Source of the DNA: Labilibacter marinus
GTDB taxonomy: Bacteria > Bacteroidota > Bacteroidia > Bacteroidales > Marinilabiliaceae
Direction: 5' to 3'
Assembly: GCF_001659685.2 (NCBI RefSeq)
Contig: NZ_LXYE02000020.1
Span: 300,023 to 364,022 of the forward strand
DNA: 64,000 nucleotides
Part shown: positions 36,291 to 45,376 of the stretch, in pieces
Position numbering within the stretch: the stretch's first letter is position 1
Layout of the letters: every line of letters begins with the position of its first letter
Notes under the pieces: model-generated
Database searches by the model: none
What the model saw: the letters and a program-made list of their open reading frames with translations, nothing else
What the model was told of the DNA's origin: nothing
Program-made: the position numbers and the translations under genes

Positions 36291-37175
36291 ATGGCAAGCA
36301 CCGATTTTAAAGAACAGAGTTACAGTGCTCACGAGCAACATTATAAAGGCAATGAAAAGGTTTTTCGTCGTTTAGAAAACAAAAATAGCATTGACTTTTG
36401 GCGACATGAGCGCATGTACAAAACACTTACTCCTTTTATTCAAACCAAGCAGGATAAATGGTTAACGGTAGGTGATGGTGTGGGTACTGATGCCTATTGG
36501 TTGCAAAGTCAGGGTTTAGATGTGGTGGCTTCAGATATTTCGGATGTGGTTTTAACTGAAGCGCAAAAACGGGGTTATATCAATACTTTTAGCAAGGAAA
36601 ATGCAGAGCAACTTAGCTATGGTGACGACAGCTTTGATTATATTTTTTGTAAGGAGGCTTATCATCATTTTCCGCGCCCTTATATTGCGCTTTATGATAT
36701 GCTAAGAGTAGCTTCAAAAGCAGTGATCCTCATTGAACCCGAAGATATTGGCATACAGATGCCCTTGATTATTTTCTTGAAGAATATATTGGATCGTTTC
36801 TCTCCTAACTTAATAAATAAGGTGTGGAAGAACCGTTTTTCCTTTGAGTCGGTAGGTAACTTTGTGTATAAAGTTTCGGAGCGTGAATTTGAAAAGGTGG
36901 CTATGGGTATCAACCTACCATGTGTGGCCTTTAAAGGCATCAACGACTATTATACTACTCAACTGGATTTATCGCAGCCTACCACTAATAAAAAGATCCT
37001 AAATAAAGTAAAAGCAAAAATCAGTAAGCGTAATCTATTGTGTAAATTGGGTATTATTCCTTACGAACTGAAAACCTGCGTTATCTTTAAAACTATGCCT
37101 ACACAAGTGGTAAAAGAAAGCATGGAGGCTGAAGGATATAAGTTTGTGGAGATGGCCAAGAATCCTTATTTGTAG
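36291..37175 (+). CDS. SAM-dependent methyltransferase (class I)
   Basis: A 294-residue cytoplasmic enzyme. The Rossmann-type SAM-binding core runs from about residue 50: WLTVGDGVGTDAYWL (motif I, variant of GxGxG), LDVVASDISD (acidic end of strand 2), SFDYIFCKEAYHHFPRP (motif near strand 4) and KAVILIEPEDI (strand 5). YHHFPRP is like methyltransferases acting on sugars or small molecules. The C-terminal 100 residues are basic and hydrophobic and may contact a membrane or glycan substrate. ATG 36291 is chosen because a promoter covers the upstream alternative. Substrate unknown. Confidence 0.8.
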   Translation: MASTDFKEQSYSAHEQHYKGNEKVFRRLENKNSIDFWRHERMYKTLTPFIQTKQDKWLTVGDGVGTDAYWLQSQGLDVVASDISDVVLTEAQKRGYINTFSKENAEQLSYGDDSFDYIFCKEAYHHFPRPYIALYDMLRVASKAVILIEPEDIGIQMPLIIFLKNILDRFSPNLINKVWKNRFSFESVGNFVYKVSEREFEKVAMGINLPCVAFKGINDYYTTQLDLSQPTTNKKILNKVKAKISKRNLLCKLGIIPYELKTCVIFKTMPTQVVKESMEAEGYKFVEMAKNPYL

Positions 37176-37202
37176 AGACAAAAGGGTACAAAGGTGCATG
37201 GT

Positions 37203-37221
37203 TAAAAGGGTGCTTTATAAA
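37203..37221 (+). repeat. Left copy of a 19-bp direct repeat flanking the TonB receptor
   Basis: taaaagggtgctttataaa, identical to the copy at 39542-39560. Confidence 0.6.
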
Positions 37222-37384
37222 GAGCCTACACCAAACATTTTAAATACCACAAAACCAATTCTTCTTTTCCAAATTATTAGTTCAGTTGGGGTAGAAAAGC
37301 GCAGCATTTTAAATTGGTACCCTATTTTGTAATTTAGGCTTGTGATGTTAACTTTACTCAATGCAAATTTTAGCTGTGAGAAAA

Positions 37385-39502
37385 ATGAATAATTGGAGGA
37401 CGTATTTTGTCTCGATGAGACTTATATATGCCCTTATCTTTATGGCTCTTTTATTCTCAACGATTACTCTTCAAGCACAAGATGTAGTCCAGGATTCTAT
37501 TTCCTTTCAAGATTTGTTAACCATGAATTTGGATGATTTGTTAAATGTACGTGCATCCATTGCTTCCAAAACAGAACAAAGTATCGAAGAGGCTCCATCT
37601 GTGGTTTCTGTAATAACACATGCTGAGATAAAAGCCATGGGAGCTCGTGAATTGGCCGATGTTCTTCAGTTAGTGCCAGGGTTTGAAACTCATAAAAATG
37701 TATCAGTTACTAATTTAACAGGCGTGCGTGGTTTAAAAGATCCGCGTTTTGCATGTAAAATATTATTATTGCTTGATGGTAGGCCAATTAACGATGTTTT
37801 CTATTCGTCTTACAGTGCATATTCTTATTTGTTTGACATGGAAAATATCGAGCGAATTGAGATTATTCGCGGACCAGGTTCTGCAATGTACGGACGTAAT
37901 GCTTTTTCTGGGGTGATAAATATTATATCAAAAACGGGGAATGAGGAATCTGGTATATCTGTTGAATGTGGTAGTGGTAATTATAATACATCTATACAGC
38001 GCGTTGCCATTGGTAATAAAAACAAAAAGATTAATTTTCATGTGGCTGGGAGTTATATACGAACAGATGGAAGTGATGCTATAGATCCAAATACAAATCA
38101 ACGATGGACCTCAGAAGCCAATAATGGAACCATTAATGCGAGTGTTGAGTATAAGGATTTTAGTTTTAATGCGAGGTATTTAAGTGCTAATGTAGGGAAT
38201 TGGCAAAATGGCATGGAGCTGTATAAAAGTGCTGCAGATTATATGCTTGCCTATAAAAATGCATTATCGGATAAGGTTAAGGTAAGGGCACAAATTTATG
38301 GTTTAAATTCGCGTCATATAGAAGATATTCAGCTTCAAGAACCAGGAGAAGTTAGTCCACTTGGTTTATATGTAACACCTAGTTTTAATGAATACCTTTA
38401 CGGGGCACAGTTTGAAATGGGCGTGCACTTCTCAGAAAAGCATAATTCTAGTATTGGTATGCAGGCAGAAGCATTTGGAGTTACCAATGCTATTATTAAA
38501 TCCAATTTTTTACCCGTGGATGAAATGTCGGTTTACGAGGGAAGAGGGCATTATAACCAGATATTATTTGAAGATGGTTGGGTAGTGAATGATGGTAAGG
38601 ATTACACCAATTGGGCACTTTATGGACAACATATATGGAAACCAATTAATCGATTAGCATTAACGCTTGGGGCACGTTTGGATCATGAAAGTGAAATAGG
38701 TTTGGTGTTTAATCCTAGGTTTGGTTTAGTGTGGGATGTATTTCCAAAGGCTACATTTAAAATGATGTATGGCTCGGCATATCGATCACCTAATGCAAGT
38801 CAGCAGTACCAAACGCAAGGTTTTGCCATGGGTAATCCTGACTTAAGGCCAGAGAAGATTAAAACTTTTGAATCAGCGTTTATTTATAGTTGGCCAAAAA
38901 TGACCACTCAGGTAAATGTGTTTCATAATTTTGTTGAAGACATGATATATGCCTCTATGTACATTACTCCTGATGTTAGTCAAACTCCAGCGAACCGTAA
39001 TATGGGTAAGAATGTAGCCACGGGAATTGAGTTTGAAAATAAGGTATTCTTTGGAGAGCGTATTTATTCGTTTTTGAATTACGCTTATACCGTATCTAAA
39101 AATACAGATACTTTTGGGGATGATTCAGAGATTACCTACGATCATGTTGATGTTGCTCCTCATAAATTTAATGCAGGTGTTAATGTGGCATTTATGAAAA
39201 ACTTCAACCTGAACTCTACCTTGATGTACCGTAGTAAAATGAAGAAGTTTTTTAATCTAGATGAGCAAGGTAATCATGTGGATGTTTCTACAGACCCTAT
39301 TGGTAATTATGCCATTGTAAATGCCACCTTTCGTTACATAGGAACAGGACTCCTCAAAGGCTTTGATACAGGTGTTTCTGTTTATAATTTATTTAATACA
39401 AAATACTATGCACAAGAAGCTTTTGTGGCTCAAGCACCAGAACAGGGACGTCGTCAAATTATTTTTAGGGCGAGTTATTTAATTCCTGCATTTAAGAAGT
39501 AG
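37385..39502 (+). CDS. TonB-dependent outer membrane receptor
   Basis: About 705 residues. Signal peptide ending TLQAQ; a plug domain (about 60-190 of the full frame) with EEAPSVVSVITHAEI, LADVLQLVPGFE, LLLLDGRPIN, IERIEIIRGPGSAMYGRNAFSGVINII; then a 22-strand barrel ending in a C-terminal aromatic strand (IFRASYLIPAFKK). This is a stand-alone TonB receptor of the vitamin/siderophore type: no SusC-style N-terminal CarboxypepD domain and no SusD partner. Start options are ATG 37361, 37385 and 37415; the last gives the neatest signal peptide. The substrate cannot be read. Flanked by 19-bp direct repeats. Confidence 0.9.
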   Translation: MNNWRTYFVSMRLIYALIFMALLFSTITLQAQDVVQDSISFQDLLTMNLDDLLNVRASIASKTEQSIEEAPSVVSVITHAEIKAMGARELADVLQLVPGFETHKNVSVTNLTGVRGLKDPRFACKILLLLDGRPINDVFYSSYSAYSYLFDMENIERIEIIRGPGSAMYGRNAFSGVINIISKTGNEESGISVECGSGNYNTSIQRVAIGNKNKKINFHVAGSYIRTDGSDAIDPNTNQRWTSEANNGTINASVEYKDFSFNARYLSANVGNWQNGMELYKSAADYMLAYKNALSDKVKVRAQIYGLNSRHIEDIQLQEPGEVSPLGLYVTPSFNEYLYGAQFEMGVHFSEKHNSSIGMQAEAFGVTNAIIKSNFLPVDEMSVYEGRGHYNQILFEDGWVVNDGKDYTNWALYGQHIWKPINRLALTLGARLDHESEIGLVFNPRFGLVWDVFPKATFKMMYGSAYRSPNASQQYQTQGFAMGNPDLRPEKIKTFESAFIYSWPKMTTQVNVFHNFVEDMIYASMYITPDVSQTPANRNMGKNVATGIEFENKVFFGERIYSFLNYAYTVSKNTDTFGDDSEITYDHVDVAPHKFNAGVNVAFMKNFNLNSTLMYRSKMKKFFNLDEQGNHVDVSTDPIGNYAIVNATFRYIGTGLLKGFDTGVSVYNLFNTKYYAQEAFVAQAPEQGRRQIIFRASYLIPAFKK

Positions 39503-39541
39503 TAGTTTTATGTGTCAAGATAAGTATAAGAGGTTTGAAGG

Positions 39542-39560
39542 TAAAAGGGTGCTTTATAAA
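39542..39560 (+). repeat. Right copy of a 19-bp direct repeat flanking the TonB receptor
   Basis: Identical to 37203-37221; the two copies enclose the receptor gene. Confidence 0.6.
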
Positions 39561-39626
39561 TAAAAATGCAACAACCATATTTGGTCTTTTATAGAAGCAA
39601 TTACAATGTTGTTGTATACTGACGAA

Positions 39627-40385
39627 TTACAAAATTAACGCTGCTTTTATCTGGGTGTAATATCCTTTGCTCGAAATTACTTTTGATTGAACAACATCCT
39701 CCATTTTAAATACAAAGCGATTGCTAAAGTATTTTTGTATTTCTTTAATCTCGTTGGTATTAATAATGTACGACCTGTGGATTCTCATAAAATAGGATGG
39801 GAGTTTATCTTCTAAATTTTTTAAACTCTGATCCATTAAGTGAGTCTCTCCCTGGCGTGTATGTATTTCAATATATTTTTCAGAAGCTTGTAAATAAATA
39901 ACTTCCGATAGTTTTTGAAAGATGATTTTATCCCCGGTTTTTATGGGTAGCGTTGTGGCTTCTTCTTTTTTATTGGAATGCATCAGCTGTTTAACCATGG
40001 CGAGTAATTCGTCTTTATCTGATGGATCCGACATTTCGTTTAGTTTGTCCATTGCTTTATGCAATCGCTCTGGCCTAACCGGTTTTACCAGGTAATCTAT
40101 ACTTTTAGTTTCAAATGCCTTTAAAGCATATTCATCGTATGCGGTGCAAAAGATAACATATGGCGAGTGAGTTATTTTTTCAAGTACTTCAAAACCATTT
40201 AATCCGGGCATTTTAATATCCAAGAATATTAGATTGGGTTGGTATTGATTAATTTTCTTTACCGCTTCAATTCCATTTTCAGCTTCGCATATAATTTCAA
40301 TATTCTCATACCTAGATAAAAGCTCGCGTAATCGTATTAAAGCTGGTTGTTCATCATCAATAATAATTGTTTTATAGGTGTTCAT
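39627..40385 (-). CDS. LytTR-family response regulator
   Basis: A 252-residue transcription regulator. Receiver domain 1-125 with acceptor Asp56 (IFLDIKMPGLNG), Thr in FCTAYDEYAL and Lys in DYLVKPVRPERL; the C-terminal LytTR DNA-binding domain (about 148-250) includes IIFQKLSEVIYLQASEKYIEI and FMRIHRSYIIN. It pairs with the LytS-type kinase gene 163 nt upstream on the same strand. Family members often control surface, cell wall or metabolite-uptake genes; the neighbouring TonB receptor is a natural but unproven target. Confidence 0.93.
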   Translation of the reverse strand: MNTYKTIIIDDEQPALIRLRELLSRYENIEIICEAENGIEAVKKINQYQPNLIFLDIKMPGLNGFEVLEKITHSPYVIFCTAYDEYALKAFETKSIDYLVKPVRPERLHKAMDKLNEMSDPSDKDELLAMVKQLMHSNKKEEATTLPIKTGDKIIFQKLSEVIYLQASEKYIEIHTRQGETHLMDQSLKNLEDKLPSYFMRIHRSYIINTNEIKEIQKYFSNRFVFKMEDVVQSKVISSKGYYTQIKAALIL

Positions 40386-40548
40386 AGTTTATTAGATAGT
40401 ATGTGTAAGAAAAGTCTATGTTTTAAAGTCTTTGATAAGAAGGCTCAAAATACAAGGCTCGTGAAGCTAGAAAAAACTTAGTTTAACTTGTGTAAATGAG
40501 TATTTTTCTAGCAAGCATAACGCAGTAGTTTGAGTTTTCTTGCAAAGA

Positions 40549-42360
40549 CTAAATAGGTAGTTTAATTGCTATGTTCTTATTGGGTTGATTAGTCCAGTTG
40601 ATTGACGCTTTCCCTTTATAATGAATTTCAAGTTTATCGTAAATACTTTGCAAGCCAAAACCAAAAATAGGAGTTTCCGGGAAATCAGAGCCATTATCCG
40701 ATATTCGAATAGATAATAGATTCTCTGATTTTGTGATATCAACACAGATACTTCCTGCTTCAACTAAGCTAGAGGTTCCGTGTTTAATGGCATTTTCAAC
40801 TAAGGGTTGAAGCATAAAGCGTGGTATTTTACACTCCTTAATTTCAGCATCGCAGTTTAGCTCGTAGTTTAATTTATCGCCAAAGCGTATTTTTTCTATG
40901 GTAAGATAGTTTTGAATGACTTCCAATTCTTCTTCTACCATTGCAAAATCCTTATCCTTTTTATTAATAGCATATCTACAGAAATCGGATAAAGCTAATG
41001 CCATTTGCTCTGTTTTATATGGTTCTGCTTTTGCAAGGCTGGCAATAGAGTTTAAGGAGTTATACAAAAAATGAGGATTAATACGAGAATGAATGGCTTG
41101 CAACTCGCTTTGCTGTTGCAGGTTTTGAATGCGCATCAATTCCAAATCCTTTTCTTTAACCGCATTTTCTACTTTATAATTCATAAAATGAAGCATAGCT
41201 CTTACTGCTACTATAATAAAGATAAATAGAAACTTGCTTGTCACGAACTCTTCGAGATTGATTGCATGTATAAACAGAAACAGAAAAGGGATTGAAACGA
41301 CCAAAGTAATAATAATCTCGAGTAAGATTTTATGGGAGATATTACTGATTCTCTTTACGGTAATATTTTCTATATCATAAATGATATTGCCAATAAAATA
41401 AACAGATAAAAAGCCCATTAAGAATGGAACAAATGGATGCCAGAACCCTTTCAAGTCAAAGATATCATTTTGCCAAAGGTTAAACAGCATTATCATTATT
41501 CCATAACTAATAGCTATGGGCAATAATTGCTTATTGAATTGACTCCTATTATTATAAGCTTTAAACTTCCCTTTTTTTAATGCTCGAGATAATATAAGAG
41601 CAATGATAATATAGGTAAACAGTAGGTAAGCATAGCGAATTCGAGGATTGTATTTATTTTTTAATACACGCACATAGTGATGTGGGTCATTTATAAAGAG
41701 TTGTTTCTCCCAGTTATTAGCAAATACTTTTTTAATGATGCCTTTATCAAAATCAGAAAGAGTGCTTTGTGAATATTTATTGTTGAATAAAATACTATTG
41801 CCGTATCGGTATTTATATCTATTGTAATCCTCAATACCACCAATAAGTCTTATCTGCAAGAACTCTTTTATAAAATTATGACGTATAAAGTTTTTACGTT
41901 CAACCTGTGTTAGCGTATCACTTAAATAAAAATTGGATTTAATTCTATTTATATCTCCAGGAGAACCAAACGGAGAGAAACGGCCGGGATTTAAAGACCA
42001 TACTGTATGAGGATTTCTGCCAACTTCAACATTCAAAGGTAATTCGGTAGGGTTAATAAAATTAAGACGAATTGTAATATCCGCAGCATCAAAGTAGTCA
42101 ACTATTTTTACCCGTTCCATCAGTTGATTTAGTTCAGCATATAGCTGAATAGTACAAGCACTGTCTGCTGCATTAAAATCGCCATCTAATACTACACGAA
42201 GAGTTGCGGTTTCTGGTAATTTAAGGTCTTTTTTTATAAAATAATATTTGCTAATAAAATCCCATTGATCCTTTTCAAACTCCTCTTTAGAGATGTCTTT
42301 AGCAAAAGAAGTTTGGGCAATGATAAATGTAAACAGTAGATAAGAAATTAGATTTCGCAT
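40549..42360 (-). CDS. LytS-type sensor histidine kinase with unusual extracytoplasmic domain
   Basis: A 603-residue membrane kinase. Signal peptide (about 1-20, ending FAK), an extracytoplasmic region (about 21-245), about five transmembrane helices (250-400), then a coiled linker and the His_kinase domain with SRINPHFLYNSLNSIA (phosphoacceptor His), FMLQPLVENAIKHG (N-box) and DNGSDFPETPIFGFGL (G-box). The extracytoplasmic part has the pattern RHNFIKEFLQIRLIGG, SILFNN and LSDFDKGIIKKVF, which recalls DUF2927/metzincin-like folds but lacks HEXXH, so it may be an inactive peptidase used as a sensor. Partner of the LytTR regulator. Confidence 0.88.
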   Translation of the reverse strand: MRNLISYLLFTFIIAQTSFAKDISKEEFEKDQWDFISKYYFIKKDLKLPETATLRVVLDGDFNAADSACTIQLYAELNQLMERVKIVDYFDAADITIRLNFINPTELPLNVEVGRNPHTVWSLNPGRFSPFGSPGDINRIKSNFYLSDTLTQVERKNFIRHNFIKEFLQIRLIGGIEDYNRYKYRYGNSILFNNKYSQSTLSDFDKGIIKKVFANNWEKQLFINDPHHYVRVLKNKYNPRIRYAYLLFTYIIIALILSRALKKGKFKAYNNRSQFNKQLLPIAISYGIMIMLFNLWQNDIFDLKGFWHPFVPFLMGFLSVYFIGNIIYDIENITVKRISNISHKILLEIIITLVVSIPFLFLFIHAINLEEFVTSKFLFIFIIVAVRAMLHFMNYKVENAVKEKDLELMRIQNLQQQSELQAIHSRINPHFLYNSLNSIASLAKAEPYKTEQMALALSDFCRYAINKKDKDFAMVEEELEVIQNYLTIEKIRFGDKLNYELNCDAEIKECKIPRFMLQPLVENAIKHGTSSLVEAGSICVDITKSENLLSIRISDNGSDFPETPIFGFGLQSIYDKLEIHYKGKASINWTNQPNKNIAIKLPI

Positions 42361-42899
42361 AACAGGTTGTTTTAGTATTTGCTACAAATGAACAAACACA
42401 ATGCGAATTACTAAATAATTTTCTGATAAATGGAATAGGATAGCAGATAAATGGCTTGATACATGGAGTTGATGAAAACGTATCAGCATAGTATGCTAAT
42501 TTTTTAGTATTTAATAAGGCATAAACCAATTACAAATTCTCTCCAAGATTTCTCGTATTTAAGGCTCGTAAATTGTCTCTCTCCTGGTTATTGTAATACT
42601 TGTATACATTACAACATCAACTCTTTTTATCTGATGATAGAAGCAACATAATTGAACTCGATGAATAATAACTCCTTCCTAGTTAACATTCTATTATGCA
42701 TAAGGAGTGTCTGGTCATCGTATGAAGCATATTAGTCAATTAATTAAACATGTTAGTCATATGTCGTTATGTTTAAATTAAAGTATTTTGCTAAATTAAT
42801 TCTTCATAAAAAAGGTGGTTCGCCCCCGAAATTCCGCCGGCAAGCAAGAGTATCTGGGGCGAATCCACCCATTATTAACAGTGTAAATCTAATTAATAA
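42361..42899. other. Divergent intergenic region with a strong hairpin
   Basis: Between the LytS-type gene and the next plus-strand gene. Its clear feature is the hairpin listed at 42814-42869. The remaining 450 nt are AT-rich; I found no gene or exact TAnnTTTG promoter that I would defend. Confidence 0.4.
42814..42869 (-). terminator. Terminator-like hairpin facing the minus strand
   Basis: GGTGGttCGCCCC pairs with GGGGCGaatCCACC (one bulge) around a 29-nt loop. A run of six A precedes the left arm, so on the minus strand the hairpin ends in T6, like an intrinsic terminator. No minus-strand gene feeds into it; the gene to its right is on the plus strand. Confidence 0.5.
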
Positions 42900-43373
42900 A
42901 TGAAAAACAATCATGAAATCTCAATTCCTAAGGAAATTTTGGATGAGGCATTAAACAAACTAAAGGAAGTAAATGACAGTTTAGCGCCCTATCTAAGCAC
43001 TCTAACTAATGATGAAAGAAGATCATTACCTAAGATGGGAGACAAAACACTCTCCTTTGTAACAAAGTCGTACGAATTTAGCAATCAACATCCTGAGCTT
43101 CGTCCTTCATTTACCACGCAAGAGGACTTTACCATTGATGTGGCTGATGCAACTGGCTTGTTACCTGTTACGGATATACTTTCAAAATTAATTAGTCAGG
43201 TTGAAGATACGGCCATGTTATCGGGTAGCGAGGCATACAACCATTCTTTGTTGTTTTATAACAATGCTAAAATGGCCGCTAAAAATAGCGTACCGGGAGC
43301 AAAAGAAATTTATAACGAATTAAAAAACCGTTTCCCTAGCCGACGAAGAAAGGTTACTGAGCAAGAAATGTAG
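42900..43373 (+). CDS. Conserved hypothetical protein
   Basis: A 157-residue soluble, helical protein. The motifs DERRSLPKMGDKTLSFVTKS and DTAMLSGSEAYNHSLLFYNNAK recall a widespread Bacteroidetes family of unknown function, usually about 155 residues. It ends with a basic stretch (KNRFPSRRRK). No signal peptide or membrane segment. Monocistronic, with a terminator 31 nt downstream; the strong hairpin at 42814-42869 lies just upstream in its probable leader. Confidence 0.7.
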   Translation: MKNNHEISIPKEILDEALNKLKEVNDSLAPYLSTLTNDERRSLPKMGDKTLSFVTKSYEFSNQHPELRPSFTTQEDFTIDVADATGLLPVTDILSKLISQVEDTAMLSGSEAYNHSLLFYNNAKMAAKNSVPGAKEIYNELKNRFPSRRRKVTEQEM

Positions 43374-43403
43374 AGATATTACAATTAAAGGCTGATTGAT
43401 GAT

Positions 43404-43444
43404 AACCTAAGTGTCTTTATCCAATAAAGATGCTTAGGTTTTTT
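43404..43444 (+). terminator. Terminator after the conserved hypothetical
   Basis: A 16-bp stem (aacctaagtgtcttta / taaagatgcttaggtt with G-U pairs) followed by T-run. Confidence 0.85.
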
Positions 43445-43781
43445 AATAGCTCCAAACGTTAAGCTATTTACTTCAAACGCCTAGCTATACTTATTGAATC
43501 ACTAAGTAATTTGCACCAAATTTTAAGCTTTTTGCTCAACAAGCAAAGTGCATCTGCTCCTTAAGCAAAGTTATTTGCTCAGCATTTTAAGCTTTTTGCT
43601 TAAAAATTAAAGCAATTAACTAAGGTATCGGAGTCAGTTTGCCTGAGGGTTGGAGCTATTTGCTTAAAGCCCGAAGAAAAAAAGAGCGCTTTAAAGCTTA
43701 CAATAAAAAAGCAACATGTAGGTTAATATAACTACCTGTGTAATGCGATACGTTTTATATAAAATCTACTCTGAATAAACT
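43445..43781 (+). repeat. Iteron-like TTTGCTYA repeats upstream of the 436-residue gene
   Basis: The octamer TTTGCTYA occurs at 43531, 43574, 43595 and 43659, and in inverse at 43562 (TAAGCAAA). A 17-bp direct repeat attttaagctttttgct spans 43520-43536 and 43584-43600. Spacing is irregular, so it is not a CRISPR array. It could be an operator cluster for the downstream gene. No gene is seen in the stretch. Confidence 0.45.
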
Positions 43782-45092
43782 ATGGCACAATCTAAACCTA
43801 AACGAAAAAAGAGACCCTCAAAAGCAAACAACTTTAGTTTTAAAAAGGCAATTGCTACTAATAAGCGGCGTTTAATCGAACTTTGTAAAGGGGTAGGCTG
43901 CGATATAACTGATAGGCTAAGTGAAAGCCATTTTTTTGATATATACATTTATACTTATCAATTTGGCGGTGTAAAGTGTCACCCTGATCATGACATATCA
44001 AACGATATTATTACTCATTATAAAAACACCATAAAATCAACCTTATTTACTAAACACCATACCCCATTAAAACAAACTGATTTTAAAATTTCTTTTGATG
44101 ATATAGATGTAATAGAAGGCCTTATGGCATATGTAGAACGTCGCATTGAAGTAGATGAAATAAGCAAGAATATTTTATTGAACGATATAAGGCAGCTTGA
44201 ACAATATTATGGCAATAGGGTAGAGCAGTTGATGATGAGAAGGGCGATATTATGGAATATGCAAAAAAATATCAGTGTTATATCACGAAGCTTTTATTCC
44301 TTGCATCGCGAGTTTATAGGGCACAAAAGTAATTTAAGGTGCTCCATTGTTTATTTTCTTAAAAAGCATCATCCAGTTAAAGAGTATCTTAAAATTAATC
44401 ATCAAAGCCGTCCTGTTTATAAAGTACAAATACCTTCCATGTATATGGACTCGTCTGACGAAGGATTTTTGGATTGTATGGTGGAAACTAACATGCTTAA
44501 AGGGGCTTATCATGGAACACTAAAAAAAATGCCTGTTTATATACAGTCGCATGCACTGGAGCGAATATGCCAGAGGTTATACCCAATGAAAATTTCAATC
44601 CTTACCCAGATAATGAATAATAGTTTATTTGATCATATACAAGTACAATATTTTAATCAACGTATACTTATTACAGTAGATTTTATGTCGCTTAAGCTTG
44701 GGTATTTTGTAGGCGAAATCATAGGAGAGAAGTTGGTGATTAAAACCTTTTTGCTTTTATCCAATAATTCAACTCCCGAAGGAACCATATTTAAGCGTTT
44801 AACAGGCTTTAGTAAGCATGATGTAGGTTATTGGGATATCGATTCTTTTCCAACTTTTATTAATAACTCCATGGAACAGGACAATCATTTATACCCTTAT
44901 TTTGAGCAATCGGGACTCTTACACTTATTTGTCTTTACTCCAGACTTATTTAAAGGAATTAGTCCTGAATATCAATTTAAAGGAGAGCTTAATTGGAATA
45001 AAATGGAAGACTATATGAACCAAACGGCGGATAAACAAGAGTTATCCCATGCCGAATTCGAAGGTATTGATTTTAGCCAGATGATGAAGTAG
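43782..45092 (+). CDS. Hypothetical protein with basic N-terminus
   Basis: A 436-residue soluble protein that I do not recognise. It opens with a lysine/arginine-rich tail (KPKRKKRPSKANN) followed by long helices to about residue 230 (EVDEISKNILLNDIRQLEQYYG, NRVEQLMMRR). A mid-protein motif QSHALERICQRLYP (H257, R261, R265) resembles the HaRxRxxxR signature of small RNase-like folds such as DUF4258; the region after it alternates strands (QRILITVDFMSLK, GYFVGEIIGEK, LVIKTFLLLS) as such a fold would. No signal peptide. Flanked by iterons upstream and a pseudogene fragment downstream. Function not assigned. Confidence 0.65.
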   Translation: MAQSKPKRKKRPSKANNFSFKKAIATNKRRLIELCKGVGCDITDRLSESHFFDIYIYTYQFGGVKCHPDHDISNDIITHYKNTIKSTLFTKHHTPLKQTDFKISFDDIDVIEGLMAYVERRIEVDEISKNILLNDIRQLEQYYGNRVEQLMMRRAILWNMQKNISVISRSFYSLHREFIGHKSNLRCSIVYFLKKHHPVKEYLKINHQSRPVYKVQIPSMYMDSSDEGFLDCMVETNMLKGAYHGTLKKMPVYIQSHALERICQRLYPMKISILTQIMNNSLFDHIQVQYFNQRILITVDFMSLKLGYFVGEIIGEKLVIKTFLLLSNNSTPEGTIFKRLTGFSKHDVGYWDIDSFPTFINNSMEQDNHLYPYFEQSGLLHLFVFTPDLFKGISPEYQFKGELNWNKMEDYMNQTADKQELSHAEFEGIDFSQMMK

Positions 45093-45176
45093 GTGAAAAA
45101 GAGGTCGTTAGGATAGTGATTTCTTAGTTGTACTAATAACCTATTAGTTTAGTAATCTACGTTGTAAGCAACAATT

Positions 45177-45290
45177 TCACTCCATCTAAAGCCTTTTTCA
45201 TCAGCACACTAACCTCCTTTGCTTTTTACAACTTGCATGACAACAGCAGGGTTAACCACAATAATTTGGGTTTTAGTTTTAAAAATGGGG
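45177..45290 (-). pseudogene. Truncated DUF302 gene fragment (3' end)
   Basis: The minus strand of this stretch closely matches the 3' end of the intact DUF302 gene at 49290-49736. It translates in two frames: KTKTQIIVVNPAVVMQVVKSK, then, after a small deletion and frameshift, EVSVLMKKALDGV, the latter identical to the intact protein's C-terminus. The signal peptide and first 100 residues are missing. It lies on the other side of the GH86 gene from the intact copy. A decayed remnant of a duplication is the simplest reading. Confidence 0.75.
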
Positions 45291-45321
45291 GATAAATTTG
45301 GGTACGGCTGCGCGTGCTTCA

Positions 45322-45376
45322 TTTTATTTTACGAGCGCAACCCTTTGTTTTAGAGGGTTGTGCTCGTAAAATAAAA
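45322..45376. repeat. Long palindrome with AT-rich arms
   Basis: ttttattttacgagcgcaaccct (45322-45344) pairs over 23 positions with 45354-45376, with one G-U pair and a 9-nt loop. Each left arm starts with T and each right arm ends with A, so unlike a terminator it has no T-tail in either direction. It lies between the DUF302 fragment and the GH86 gene. Confidence 0.5.

Noticed and set aside
42814..42869. tRNA or tRNA fragment
   Set aside because: A GGTTCG-like word is present but no cloverleaf can be drawn; it is a simple hairpin with a T-tail.
43500..43670. CRISPR-like repeats
   Set aside because: The repeat words are 8-17 bp with irregular spacing and there are no Cas genes nearby.
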